Source: Panonychus citri | Lineage: Eukaryota > Arthropoda > Arachnida > Trombidiformes > Tetranychidae | NCBI RefSeq assembly: GCF_014898815.1 | Contig: NW_026515548.1 | Location: 850,501 to 914,500 of the forward strand | Direction: 5' to 3' | DNA: 64,000 nucleotides | Part shown: positions 50,371 to 64,000 of the stretch, piece after piece | How the letters are laid out: every line of letters starts with the position of its first letter | How positions within the stretch are numbered: position 1 is the first letter of the stretch | Made by a program: the position numbers and the translations under genes | The notes under the pieces: model-generated | Databases searched by the model: none | What the model saw: the letters and a program-made list of their open reading frames with translations, nothing else | What the model was told of the DNA's origin: nothing

Positions 50371-53300
50371 ATCTTGTGTTCATTTTTATCCTTTTCTGTT
50401 TCAACTTCATCATGATCATCAACATTCAATCATAGTATTAGTGTTATCTTGATGTCAGAATGTCCAAGAAAAAGAAGATGATAAAAGGGACGAACATGGT
50501 GATTCTGATTATTCTGATGATGGAAAGGAAGGAGAAAAAGAGGAAGATGAACAAGATGAATAAGATGAAGAAGAAAATAAGAAACAGAGAAAGAAAGAAA
50601 GAAAGAAAGAAAGAAAATGTTGTATTAAATGTTATATGAGAAAAGAGATTGATCCTAAATGCGCACTAAAGGAAAAAAAGATGAAGATGAAAATGATGAA
50701 GATAAGGATGAAACTGGAAAGATGTAAATGAATAACAAGTGAACCAACATTGAATAATGAACCAATCACAGTTTGTAGATGAAAAGTAAGAAAATAAAAG
50801 GCTATCAAGTGCTAAGCATGAAAAAATGATGATGATAAGAAAAGATGAGGATGAAAAGCAATGACATGTTATTCCGACTTGTACAAGTGAATGTAACAGC
50901 AAATTTACATTTACATTGACACAAAATATTAATGACCTTAAATTACCTTGTCGAGCTTATTACAAGTATGATTTAAGATAAAATGTCAAAGAAAAAAATT
51001 ACACCAAGAACATGATATATTATTAAATACATAATACTCTTGGTAGAATGTTGTAAGAAAATTCACAAAAATAGCAATTTACCTTCTCCCATCATCATCA
51101 TTATCTTCATCTTCACTTGTACTCTCTTAAAAGTCCATCAAAAAAGTAAAGATGAGAAAACAAGAAACTAATAGGAGCCGAGAAAGAAAAAAGAATAAAA
51201 AATTTCAATATTCTAATGAGTTTCCAATCATATCGATTGCATATAAATCACCTCGATTTCCAATCAAAAGGCCAATCTAACAATCACCTTTACTATTATC
51301 ATTCTTATCATTCTTATCGTTTATTATGCCCTTTGGGTGGTAAAAGGGTTCAAGGTGATCTTCCTTATCCTCATCCTCATCATCATCATTATCATCATGA
51401 CAATAAACCATAGCCAAAGGTAGAAAGGTCACTTTTTGACCATTTTGTCGGTCTCATTATCGGTAATTATTATAATGATTATTATGAGTATTATGATAGA
51501 GCTCATTTTTATCAGGTAGCTGAAAGATATCACTAAACAGGTAACATAATTTATCTGTTGTTTGCAAACAAAAGGTAAACCGATACCAATTATAATCGCA
51601 ATATCTACCTGAGAAATACATAAATATAAATAATATTTAACGAGGTGAACCTTTTGACCAGCAAAAGGGTTTTAAAAGTTATTGTATTTAAGTTATAATG
51701 TTTATCCTATTACGCGCTCTTTGTGTTTTCTTTGCCCTCAAGGCTTTTTTAACAACCAATAAATCATAAACTAGGCCTTCATCATTTATTGTATTGTAAT
51801 TTTTAGTAAAAAAAATATGAGCCATTGGTGAAACAGTAAATATTATATTTCTGACCAATAGAAAATCATTTACAGGTAATTGGTAATAAATTATTATTAG
51901 TTTTCCAAGGGAGAGAGCAAAAGACAGAGAATCAAACTAAGGACGAGAGAGAGAGAGAGAATAAAATATTAAGATGAAGAAGAGGAGAAGGACAAAAATG
52001 AGGATTAAGATGATGAGGATGGGTGAAAAAAGAACAAAGTTTCACATTCATCAAAAGAGTCATAGCTTTGTGTCATCATCATTATCATCTCTCTCTCTCT
52101 CTCTCTCGAACCTCACGCAATCTTGCAAATATTATACTCGATTCATCTTCTACCTCCTCCCTTTCCTTTTCATCCTCATCCCTCAGCTTTCGCTCCTTTA
52201 GGTCCTCCTATCGTTTCCACCTGTCATTAATTCTTCTCTTATCATCATAATCTCTCCTTCATCTCTCTCACTCACTCTCTCCCTGTTATTCCACCAGGAC
52301 AACCTCTTCCGCCCTTTTCTCCTCCTCTGATAGTTTCATTTTTTTCTCCTTGATTATCCTCTTTCTCTCTATCAACTCTATGTTATAATGATTAAGAAGT
52401 TATTAGTTAATTAGAATCTCATTATTATCCTTTTTTTTTATTTACTACAAATGTATCAATATGGTTGAGATTTATTAAAGTTATCATAAGTCAATTATGA
52501 TTCATGTTATTATCAAATTAGTCTAATCAATATATATGCTGATTAGTTGATTCTAATCAACATTATTATTCAATCAACGTATTTGTCCATATCAATTATT
52601 CAATCATTTAACTAGAAAACTTTCAATCTTTCCGCTTCTTGCTCATGATAAATGGATGAGAGACAATGTTGCAATCGAGGGAGAAAAAAACAGAATTCCT
52701 ATAATCTATTATTTCCAGAACTTTTTTATTCCATTATTCTGACTCATTGTTATTGCAATTATCTTAATTTTCATTGGTTAATTGTTGTTTTCTCAATTGT
52801 TTACCAGGTCAAAATTCAAGGTTGATTATTGTTACAGTTATGGTGAATCTAATGTCACCATAAAAATAAACAGTTCACTTTGGTTTATGTGGTGAAATCA
52901 CAAGAGTCATAAATTTTGGGAGCTAATGATAATGATGATGATAATAGTGAAGATAATTTAGATGATAATGTTGTTAAAGTGTGCAAATTAAATGTCTACA
53001 TTGAGCTAATAATGTCGACAGGTAGATGATGATGATGATGTTACTCAATTATCTTGTAAATCAACTTGAAAAACTATTTATTAGATCTGCATCATAGTCT
53101 TTACATTTGTACCTCAACAACTTCACCTTGATCTTTTTAACTTGATTTCTCAATGAATAATGAATGTTTTTAAATAATAAACATGATCACAATCAAAAGT
53201 TGCTATTTGTTTATAGTATTTTGATGTAACAATATCACTTATCATAGGGAAAGATTCTCACGTTTTTTAGCTAACCTGAAGTTTACCCGATTTGATAAAC

Positions 53301-54462
53301 CAGAAAACAAGAAACTACCAAAGGTTTTATAACAATGAGAAGACCTGGAGAGACCAAAATGTCGGTGATACAATGTTAAGGTCTTTAGATAATAGAAGCG
53401 ACAACAATCAAGGTAAAAGATGAAGATGAAGATGAAAATGAAGAGGAAGATGATAAAGAAAGAAGGAGAGTAGAAACAGAAACAACCAGAAAAAGTCAAG
53501 AGGGAAGATAAAGATGAAGAAGAAGAAGAAGAAGATGAAAGAGAGGAAAGATGGTAATGATGATGATGAAGATAAAGATGAAGATGAAAAGAATGAAAAT
53601 GGGATGAGAGAGTAAAAGAGAGAGAGAGAGAGAGAGAGTAAAAGGTAATATTACAACGAAAGCATCTTAAGATTAAGATAATTAAAAAGAAGAGAAATAG
53701 AAAGAGAAATAGTAAAGAATGAGATGAAGATGAAGATGGTTATTATATGTAACCTAGAAAAATAGTCAACTATAATTCATCATTTACTTAATATTAACAG
53801 AAGCACATTTTTTACATTCATTGTAAAAGAATACATTTCATCTTTTTTATTCTTCATCTTCTTCTTCATCTTCATCATTATCATCTTCTTCTTCATCCTC
53901 GTCACCTCCTATTTCCACCATCAATGGACCAATGTTACACTTTCTCATTCAATTAATCAATTGTTTTTCTATCTCAACAACTGGAATAGTAATTAGAGAA
54001 ACAACAACAACAACACAAACAACAAACAGCGAAAAAACAATAACAACAATCAACTATAATAATCATAATAATCATCAGCTTGTTGTCAATTTCTCATCAA
54101 TCTTTTAATTAGAAAAATATATTTTCCATGCATTATAAACAATATAATTAAAGTTTATCTCTCTTGCTAATAGTCTAAACTGGAGATATTCAAATTATCT
54201 AATTACCTTTAAGCTGTTTCATTAGAAAAGTTCGGATGATTAACAACAATCAGAATTATTGTCAATTTCTGGTTACCGGTTAGTTCGATCAATCCAATTC
54301 TCTATCCATTATCTACACTCTTTCCCTTTCCCTTCCCCTTCCACTCTCTTCATTCTCTTCTTCTCTCTTCTTCTCTTCTCTTCTCCTCCTTATACCAAAT
54401 TTATTCACTATCTCATCCATTGATTTTATTCTTTGCTCTTTTCCCCTCACAGTTTTTTCTTT

Positions 54463-54558
54463 TTTTCCACATGAAAACATCTCTTTTTTCTCTGCTCGTT
54501 TTTTCTTCTTCATCATCTTCCATTTTCTTCTATATCTTCGCAAGAAAAGCAAAGAAGC
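54463..54558. other. Palindrome spacer (loop)
   Basis: About 96 bases of unpaired, pyrimidine-rich sequence between the inner ends of the two arms. The innermost paired bases are AGTTTTTTCTTT (ending 54462) and its complement starting at 54559. Confidence 0.85.
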
Positions 54559-57500
54559 AAAGAAAAAACTGTGAGGGGAAAAGAGCAAAGAATAAAATCA
54601 ATGGATGAGATAGTGAATAAATTTGGTATAAGGAGGAGAAGAGAATGAAGAGAGTGGAAGGGGAAGGGAAAGGGAAAGAGTGTAGATAATGGATAGAGAA
54701 TTGGATTGATCGAACTAACCGGTAACCAGAAATTGACAATAATTCTGATTGTTGTTAATCATCCGAACTTTTCTAATGAAACAGCTTAAAGGTAATTAGA
54801 TAATTTGAATATCTCCAGTTTAGACTATTAGCAAGAGAGATAAACTTTAATTATATTGTTTATAATGCATGGAAAATATATTTTTCTAATTAAAAGATTG
54901 ATGAGAAATTGACAACAAGCTGATGATTATTATGATTATTATAGTTGATTGTTGTTATTGTTTTTTCGCTGTTTGTTGTTTGTGTTGTTGTTGTTGTTTC
55001 TCTAATTACTATTCCAGTTGTTGAGATAGAAAAACAATTGATTAATTGAATGAGAAAGTGTAACATTGGTCCATTGATGGTGGAAATAGGAGGTGACGAG
55101 GATGAAGAAGAAGATGATAATGATGAAGATGAAGAAGAAGATGAAGAATAAAAGATGAAATGTATTCTTTACAATGAATGTAAAAATGTGCTTCTGTTAA
55201 TATTAAGTAAATGATGAATTATAGTTGACTATTTTCTAGGTTACATATAATAACCATCTTCATCTTCATCTCATTCTTTACTATTTCTTCTATTTCTCTT
55301 TTAATTATCTTAATCTTAAGATGCTTTCGTTGTAATATTACCTTTACTCTCTCTCTCTCTCTCGCCTCTTTACTCTCTCATCCCATTTTCATTCTTTTCA
55401 TCTTCATCTTCATCATCATCATTACCATCTTTCCTCTTTTCATCTTCTTCTTCTTCTTCTTCATCTTTATCTTCCCTCTTGACTTTTTCTGGTTGTTTCT
55501 GTTTCTACTCTCCTTCTTTCTTTATCATCTTCCTCTTCATTTTCATCTTCATCTTCATCTTTTACCTTGATTGTTGTCGCTTCTATTATCTAAAGACCTT
55601 AACATTGTATCACCGACATTTTGGTCTCTCCAGGTCTTCTCATTGTTATAAAACCTTTGGTAGTTTCTTGTTTTCTGGTTTATCAAATCGGGTAAACACG
55701 TGATAGGTTAACTCGTGAGAAACTCTAATAAAAATAGGAGAAACTTTTTTACCAACAATTCTAATAATCGATAATTCAAGTTTAAACACGATCCACAAAT
55801 TGAGTCGAAAGAGAAAAAGTTTTCATGATATTGGAAAATCATGCAAATGAGTAATATGGTTGGTTTTACATTCTAATTTAATATCATCAACATTGTCTAC
55901 CTGTTCATATCTTAACTCAATTTGAGACATTCAACTTGCTCACTTAACATTATCACCACCATTATCACATCATCATCATCATCATCATCATTGTCATCAT
56001 CATTAGCAGCCAAATGTAAAGCTCTCATACCACAAACTGTGTCTTTGTGTGTGTGTGACAATAAAACTTTGCATGATTAAGATTTGAATGTAACAACAAT
56101 TATTAACTTTGAATATAAACAATTGAACAATTTGCTGATGAACCAATAAAAATCAAGGAATCGATGAAATTTTCATGACAAACTTATAGGAAAACTTTAA
56201 GTTACCCCAAGGAAACAATGTAACTTTTATGATAACATAATTGAGATCAAAAGTTTCTCTGGTCAGATGATTGAATAATTGATTTAATTAAATCAACAAT
56301 CGAGTGGTAATTTATTTCCTCATTGATCAGTATAAAATATTAATGAAAACACCAACTCAGTGGGTGAAACAGTTTCCCCATAATCGATAATTCAATTTCT
56401 AAGTCAATTACTTTCAACCTTTAATGTTATGATAATTTGAATTCAATGATTACAAATAACAATCAGGGGGAACAAGAAGAGGCCAATGGCCGTTGGTCAG
56501 CATGAAGATGAAAAAAATGTATCATAGAGTGAGAGAGAAAGTGAGAGGGAACAGTTTAGTTTGAAATTAGTACCTTAATTACTTGATTAATGAACATCAG
56601 TCAAATGTTACATAGATTAATAGGATAAAAAAGATGAGGATGAAAAAAAATGGGAGGAGGAAGTTGGGAGATTATAGTGAATCTCTGATGACAATGATGA
56701 TGATGAAGATAAAAAAAAGTTCTGGATAAGTGAAATAAATTTTCAGATGAAAACAATGAGAGGACCCGAAGGGAGTTAATCTGTGAGGGATGATAATGAT
56801 GATGAAGATGATGAAGATGATGAAGATGATGAAAGAGGTAAGAACCGAGGGGAAGATGAGGATGAGGAACAAAAAAGAGACTAAGGATAAATGTTATTGC
56901 GTAAAAATTTAGGGATAAATGAAGATAATGGTGATGATGATTATGAAGAAGATGAGGAAAAAAAATCTATGATAGATTATGATGAATGAGAGATTTTCCT
57001 CCTTCATCATCTTCCCTGATCATCCTCATCAGTTGAGCCTTTTTCTTTAGCTAATTTATTACCAACACCTTAGGATCACTTCTTATTGGTCCAAAATATG
57101 ATATTCACTTTTTCACCAATGGCTAATAATTTTTACTCTCACTGCCTAGATGAGCTTCTGTTCACCTTAGGTTATGATTTATTGGTTGTTTAAAAAGCCC
57201 TCAGGCCAAAAGATGAAATGATAATATAGCTTTACATAGAGAAATATGTATTTACACTCGTGGTCACTACTTTTGGTCATTTTAAAGAAAAAGGGTCCAC
57301 CCATTAGGAGGTTAACTTACTAAGTTGAATATTATATTTATGTATTTCTCAGGTAGATATTGCGATTATAATTGGTATCGGTTTACCTTTTGTTTGCAAA
57401 CAACAGATAAATTATGTTACCTGTTTAGTGATATCTTTCAGCTACCTGATAAAAATGAGCTCTATCATAATACTCATAATAATCATTATAATAATTACCG

Positions 57501-60500
57501 ATAATGAGACCGACAAAATGGTCAAAAAGTGACCTTTCTACCTTTGGCTATGGTTTATTGTCATGATGATAATGATGATGATGAGGATGAGGATAAGGAA
57601 GATCACCTTGAACCCTTTACCACCCAAAGGGCATAATAAACGATAAGAATGATAATAGTAAAGGTGATTGTTAGATTGGCCTTTTGATTGGAAATCGAGG
57701 TGATTTATATGCAATCGATATGATTGGAAACTCATTAGAATATTGAAATTTTTTTTATTCTTTTTTCTTTCTCGGTTCTTATTAGTTTCTTGTTTTCTCA
57801 TCTTTACCATTTTTTTGATGGACTTTTAAGAGAGTACTAGTGAGGGTGAAGGTGAAGATAATGATGATGGTGGCTTAGTGGAAAAAGAATCGATAAACTT
57901 TTTTCATTGTATCAGTTTTTATGATTTTCTCTGAGTACTTGGAACTTTTTTCTCAATTTTCTCAATTTCTTGATTCATGTTCCAAATAAACTTGACAAGG
58001 TGCAATGAAGGTCAATAATATTTTATGTCAATGTAAATGCAAATTCGATGTTCAATTGTAAGAGTTACTATTACAACAATTCATTACTTTCATCTTTTCT
58101 CTTCATTATTAATTTAATCATCTTTCTTCATGTTTATCATTTTTCTTTTTCCACTTTTTTTGCTTAGTAGCATTTTTTTTCTTTAGCTTTGCTTTTTTAC
58201 TTTCCATCTTAATATATTACAAACTGTGATTGGTTCATTATTCAATGTTGGTTCACTTGTTATTCATTTACATCTTTCCAGTTTCATCCTTATCTTCATC
58301 ATTTTCATCTTCATCTTTTTTTCCTTTAGTGCGCATTTAGGATCAATCTCTTTTCTCATATAACATTTAATACAACATTTTCTTTCTTTCTTTCTTTCTT
58401 TCTTTCTCTGTTTCTTATTTTCTTCTTCATCTTATTCATCTTGTTCATCTTCCTCTTTTTCTCCTTCCTTTCCATCATCAGAATAATCAGAATCACCATG
58501 TTCGTCCCTTTTATCATCTTCTTTTTCTTGGACATTCTGACATCAAGATAACACTAATACTATGATTGAATGTTGATGATCATGATGAAGTTGAAACAGA
58601 AAAGGATAAAAATGAACACAAGATGAAAGAGCGAGAGAAAGAGAGAGAGAGAGAGAGAGTATAGAAATGAGGGAAAGAGTAAAGAGGGTGAAGAAGAAGA
58701 AGAAGAAGATGATGATGATGATGAACAAAATAAGAACTATAAATCATGACAAACACCGGGGATTCTTAATATATAAATCAAAATTGTTCTGTTTCAGCTT
58801 AGGTTAGTCAAGAACATTTTATCATCAATATTGATATGTTTCCGTAAGAGTCTCTGTTTCTCATGATTCATCCTCTTTTCTACTTTTTCTTCTTCTTCTT
58901 CTTCTTCTTCTTCTTCTTTTTTATCATCTTATTTTTTTCTTCTTTTATTCCTACATTTAATCATCTTCATCATCATCTTCTCTTTCTCTCTCTCTCTTCT
59001 TTCTCTTCATCTCCATTTTCATCATCTCGCTAATCTTTCTTTTCTCTAATACATCTTATTTCTTTCATTCATTAGACAAAAAAAGATAAACATTACAAAT
59101 GCTATCAAATCCTATTCACAATCTAAATTAATCTTCAATTATCTCTACAAATTATCAATCAAAAATATTCATGATCTTTCATCTTCGTATAATCAAATTG
59201 TAGATAAAAAACTTTAATTATGACAATTATCAATTCATTCAAATTATCAACCTTCTTAATAAAAGGTTAGGCAAAGGTTTGGTTGTTTTCCAAGTCATTA
59301 CAATAATAACTGATTAATGAACAAGAACTTAGTTATTATCATCAAGAAGATTCTGGTTACTCTGCCTAATTGAATGAAACTAATCTGAATAATCACCAAC
59401 TCTCTCTTTCTCTCCCTGGAACTACATGTTCACTAATTATCGTCAACCATATTAATCTCCAATTGATGAAATATTGACCTTAATTTGGTCGTTTCAACGA
59501 TAGTTAATATTTTCGTCTTTCGATAATCCAATTAATCTCTAGGTTTATATATAACGATTGATTAGAGATTAGCAATCAGCTAGATGACTTCGAGCAATTA
59601 ACTTAATCTATCCAAATATATACGATGGATGAGGTTATGATGATGGTGTAAAAAACAACAAGGAGGGTATGGAAAGGGTATGAAAGGGAATGTCCTTAAA
59701 TCATATAGGGTTTTCTATCTGTTATGATAAATGTTTCCCTCTTTTTACATTCTAATTTAATACAATGAATTATGTATTTAATAATAGCAAAAGATAACAG
59801 GTAATTCATTTAATTCATTATATTGTCCAATCTAAAGTTTATTAATAAAATTAAACGATATCGAAACATGTTCAGTATCATAATCATTTTCCTCACTCAA
59901 TTCTTACTTGCCTCATAATAACAGGGAAGATGAGATGAAGTGAGATTCAAGAAATTGAATTAATCATTAAGATTGTAAATTGTGTATGTTATATATTACT
60001 AGTTGATATTTGAGCAATTAGAAGAGCTGCTTGATGAGATTGATTAAATTACCAATTGAATTGCAAATGAAAAGTATTTTGATTGTTAATTTTTGATGGA
60101 GAAACTTTTTTTCTTCTTGATTTGTTTTTCTGGTCACAACATTGGCACATTTACACCTCTGGTGTTATTGGTTTTCTGTTGCTTATCAATGGACCTAAAA
60201 GTCGTGCTGTTTAAGGACATTGAACCTAAGGTTAGGTCAGAGATTAGGTTATGTTAAATTGGGTTGGGTAGGGTCAGTATCGAGCCCCTGGTCGTGATTA
60301 TCCTTAATACTTTTACTTTTATTGGAGAGACTGTATTTCTATTTCTATTTGTTATTGTTATTGTTGTTGTTTGTTGTTTGTTGTCTATTAAATAAAAGAT
60401 TATGAAAGTTTAATGAATAAATGAAGATGAAGAATCGATGTTACTTATTAATAGATATGATGAGTAAATTAAATGGTATTGAAAATAATACGTGAAAAAC

Positions 60501-61400
60501 ATACTAATTGAAATGTTAACCCAATGAATTTGTAATTATCTGATTGAAAGGTTTTCCTTTTAATTGAAATTATGTTACATGATCATGATGACTACAAGAA
60601 TCTGAACATAGTCCCATGAAAAAAGGCATATTGATTGTTCTTGTAACATTTCACCACAATCATTAGCATCCAGGTTAAGTAATGATAATTAAACTATCAA
60701 GTCTAATTACTTATCTAACCTTAAACACCAACTATACACAAAACCTTTTGTTCCGTTGGAAACCATAATAATAATCAACAGAATCATTATCGTCATCATC
60801 ATGTTTTCATCATTTTTTGTCATTCTCATGCTTTCATCTTCTTCCTCAGAGGAATCTTCATTTTTATAGATGCATTTTTCATCATCATCATCATCATTAT
60901 GCTTCTTTATCCAAAGTATGGAATTTAGGAAGATTGAGAGAGAGGAAGAGAGAGAAGATGAAGATGAAGATGAAGATACAAAAGAAAAGAAAAAAATTGT
61001 TGAAAATAGTCAACACTCTTTTTCCTTGACTTGTTTCAATTCATTTTCTTCTGGTTCTGTTATAATATTTTTCTCATTTTTCACCAACCGCCAGTTTCAG
61101 CTGAGAGTTACTCAGATACGACGATGATAAATTACTTTGAATTTCAAACCAATCTCTTTATACTGAAAAAAAAGTGAACCAACAACATGAGATGAAATAA
61201 CAACAACATCAATTTAGGTTCAACCTGATAAAATATTTTCCTATACATTAATTTGTAACACTAACAAAAAAAATCCTTTGCTCATTTCTCATCATCACAT
61301 CATAATCATCCTCATCTTCTTGATACCAAAAACAAGATCATTACCATCCTTACTCAAGAAGCTACGAATCACCCTGAAGGTATAACTATTATTTCAAGTT
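54559..61400 (-). repeat. Right arm of large inverted duplication
   Basis: Reverse-complement partner of the left arm; blocks are listed there. The outer 150 bases (61247-61400) match P copy 2 weakly. The right arm is shorter, mainly because 59100-59630 replaces a longer left-arm stretch (48392-49908). Open frames in it mirror those of the left arm and are compositional. Confidence 0.88.
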
Positions 61401-64000
61401 TAAAAGTTTTATTCTAACCTTTAGTTAGCAAAAAGCTTAATGCATTATCATCATTGTTAACAACCTTGTTTCTTAAGGGGAGAAAGAGAGAGAGACCGAA
61501 AACAAAAGCAATAATGATGAAGATGAAGATGAAGATGAAGATGAGGACGAAAAGAAGAGGAAGAAGGAGAGTCAAAATCAGAATAGGATACGAAATACAG
61601 GCAGCTACTAATGGAGAGAGAGAGAGAAGAGGAAGGAAAATGTTGCTCCATCAGTAGAGAGAAATAGTGAAGAGGATGGAGAATAATAGTTGATTCCAAA
61701 AAGGATGAGAAGATGAGGATGATGAAGATAAACGAAACGAAAGATGATGATAGGTTAAAAACAAAGAGACAAATTTAGGATCAACACTCATCATTAGTGG
61801 ATTAGTTTTCTTCCTCTTCATCTTCTTGTAAAGGTCATCATTTTTTTTCATGTTTCATTTGAGTTCATTTAATGTGATAATATGATCATCATTATCATCC
61901 TCATCCTCATCTTCCTCCTCCTCATCATCATCGTTTACTTTATATCATTTGTATTGCGAAACCTTTTACAACTTTGAATATGATGATGATGATGATGAAC
62001 CAATAATATACTTATAGTAAAAGTTGTTGAATGATTGAAATAACAATTGATCAAATGGTTGACCATTACGATTGTGATATTATTATGATTATTGTAGTAA
62101 AGGTAAAAAAAAAGATTCGATTTAAATTGTTCAAGGTTAAGGTTATCATCTCCATTAAAAAGCAATTTCAAATTGATTGATGATCAACAATCATCATTAA
62201 GATGATGATCCATTTAGCTAATGTTTCATTTATTTAATCAATTATTAATTTTAATTGCTCTTTTCTTACAAATAATATAAATCAAGCTAATGAGTTTGTA
62301 ATTGTTTGTTTGTTTTAACAGTTAAATTAGTTAATCACATTTACACACACACACCGAGAGTATTAGATTACAAAGATACTGAAACCAGAAAAAAAAATTC
62401 TCACAAGACAAATAAGTTGAATTTCTGAATGAAAAAAAAGAGAGAAAAACTTTTACAAGAACTTTTGTTTTTCTCCCTCATCAGAATTTTCTGAATCGTT
62501 CAATGAGAGGAGTGTGAAGGGAGGAAGGGAAAAAAATTGTTACTAATTGTGTTCTCATGAGGTAATTGTTAATTATCATCAAATCTTAATTAGATTGTTA
62601 CTCAATATACAATTCACTTTCTCGGAATATCTTTTTTTTTCCTAATGATTTCCAAAGTCTCTGAACTGATTAGTTTCTGAAAAGTTTCCACCCTGATATC
62701 TGAAAAGTTCACAATCCAATGATCAAATGGAGAAGATGATGAAATATGAATTTGATGATAAAAAATCCTATAAACACAATTTCTTCACTATTAGATAGGA
62801 AAACCAATTATTCAATAAGTAAAAAAAATAGTGAAACAAATGATTAATGATTACATTATGTAAACACAGTATTTACTAAATTGTGTACAACTGCAGTGAG
62901 AAAAAATTTATTTGCTTGGCTTAGCATAATTAACAGCAACATCATCATCATCCTCATCTTCATCCTCATCAACAGCAGCAACAACAACAACAGGAAGGAG
63001 GAGGATGAGGGCGGAGGGACCTGATGCTAGGAGGAGGTGGAAAGTATTTGTAGTATTTTTTTTCTTGCATAACTTTTTAGGTCCATTTTTCATTCGTGCA
63101 AAAGTGAAATAAGCTCATCGATTGACAGTAATGATGATTAGATGAGTAACCGGAATCAAAGCTATAGGAAGATGAACAACTTTTCGAGGAGCAAAAAGTT
63201 ACGATTGAAAAGTAATCCTAAATTTTTCGATTATCATTCCAACTGTTCAAAATGGAAATCGAACCAATTACTTAATCATTTGGATCACATTTCATCAGCG
63301 ATTCCAAGTTAATTGTCTTAAATTTCGCAATCTAATCGTTGAATCATTCACTTGGATTGTTGATGTTGATTAATTCAAATTCTGTGGTCCGTTTATCTTA
63401 TTTACTTTTTCCAGCATCGATTTATTTTGATTGTCTATCGATTATTAGAGTTGCAACTTTTTTTCAGCTTATCGTTTCTCTTTCTTTTCTCTCTTTCTCT
63501 TTTTATTGTTCTGAAGATTCTCATCTATTGTTGTCTTATTTTCACTGTAATCGTGATAATGATGAACTTTCTGTTTGGATTTTTCTCTCTCTTCCTGTCA
63601 GATTAATAGTCTATCCTATTTTTTTGCCTCAACTGTTTGCTGTTGACTGGTTACTCTCATGTTCTGTTTATATATGTACCAAGTCGAAGTGTTTATTTGG
63701 TGAAAGTAAAAGAATCAACATATTCCAGCCAATGAATGGATGAATGAATGAGGTTACCTAAAAAGAAGCTCATTAGCTGATGATGCTTTAAATCCCTCGA
63801 GTAAAAGATGAGTAAAAAGCTTCAAGACAAAGGGAGATGAGGGAGGAAAAAGTGTATAAGGTGAGATTATACAATTTCCGATTTTGCAATAGAGTCTCAC
63901 TCGTTTCTTTTTCATTACACACACTTACTCACTTATCCTCTCTCTCTCTCTCTCCTCTACTTGCTCTCTCAAGCATTTGCCTCTCATTTCTACTCTGTTG
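61401..64000. other. Noncoding region beyond the palindrome
   Basis: AT-rich DNA with GA/GAT tracts (61480-61740), CAT runs (61890-61930, 62940-62990), a short (CA)n at about 62343-62353 and a CT run near 63938. An open frame of 134 codons at 63339-63743 lacks an ATG start and resembles no known family. No gene is supported. Confidence 0.5.

Larger units (their letters stand above)
46110..54462 (+). repeat. Left arm of large inverted duplication
   Basis: Reverse-complement blocks matching the right arm, left/right: 46120-47100/59630-60590, 47790-48392/60655-61247, 49908-50940/58010-59100, 51090-51640/57320-57870, 51735-51835/57115-57215, 53283-54462/54559-55697. Between blocks the arms are diverged but still related (for example 52860-53030 with 55880-56060, and 49575-49605 with about 59130-59160). 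The two outermost blocks are in swapped order relative to the right arm. No genes were found within. Confidence 0.88.

Noticed and set aside
54463..54558. Palindrome as a purely artificial fold-back of the assembly
   Set aside because: The arms carry independent indels, length changes in simple repeats and long diverged stretches, which a fold-back of one read or contig would not show. Not excluded for the inner core without long reads.
63339..63743. 134-codon open frame on the + strand
   Set aside because: It has no ATG start and no recognisable domain, its hydrophobic Ser/Leu/Phe-rich composition is typical of pyrimidine-rich DNA, and it has no splice context. Kept as noncoding.
1..64000. 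CRISPR arrays, rRNA, tRNA genes and Hox-linked microRNAs (miR-10, iab-4 type)
   Set aside because: No regularly spaced repeats, no ribosomal or tRNA-like sequence and no matching mature microRNA sequence were noticed by eye on either strand; a covariance-model search would be needed to exclude tRNAs and microRNAs fully.

Overview
The window is AT-rich animal nuclear DNA from a genome with spliced genes, long introns and many simple repeats. It carries two recognisable protein-coding genes, both on the + strand. The first (1343-5185, two exons) is a DC-STAMP-domain, RING-tailed membrane protein of the DCST1/sneaky family, which acts in sperm. The second (coding exons 20389-20728, 22100-22638 and 44589-44938) is the Hox gene Antennapedia. 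Antp is identified by its N-terminal start motif, a PRFPPFDR block, an SCKIQ block, an FPWMKSQF hexapeptide and an Antp-class homeodomain ending in MKWKKEN. The homeodomain has derived residues (IANILCL where IAHALCL is usual). Arthropod is a firm inference. An acariform mite such as a spider mite is a plausible but unproven guess, based on AT-richness and the derived Hox protein.

Layout: 1-1342 is upstream noncoding DNA; 1343-5185 is the DCST gene with one 1.7 kb intron. 5186-20378 is about 15 kb with no secure gene; it holds long pyrimidine tracts, (CT)n/(GA)n and (GAT)n repeats, a possible 5' noncoding Antp exon ending at 11825, and one possible minus-strand exon (10581-10760). 20389-44938 is Antp, whose second intron is 21.95 kb. 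That intron contains a tandem duplication (about 28.19-34.57 and 35.58-42.12 kb) and a third, inverted segment directly before the homeobox exon. From 45.1 to 61.4 kb, just 3' of Antp, lies a large inverted duplication (palindrome) centred near 54.51 kb with a 96 bp spacer. 61.4-64 kb is simple-repeat-rich noncoding DNA.

The two genes have no evident functional link; they are neighbours. The most notable material is noncoding: two old segmental duplications (one direct, one inverted) flank the homeobox exon, and in both nearly identical blocks alternate with strongly diverged blocks. A family of short sites resembling the CTCF core (GATGGC-based, all in the same orientation) lies upstream of the DCST gene, within Antp introns 1 and 2, and in duplicated pairs just downstream of Antp. 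Antp exon 1 as given contains an apparent one-base deletion in a G run. Identities, boundaries and motif matches were judged by eye.
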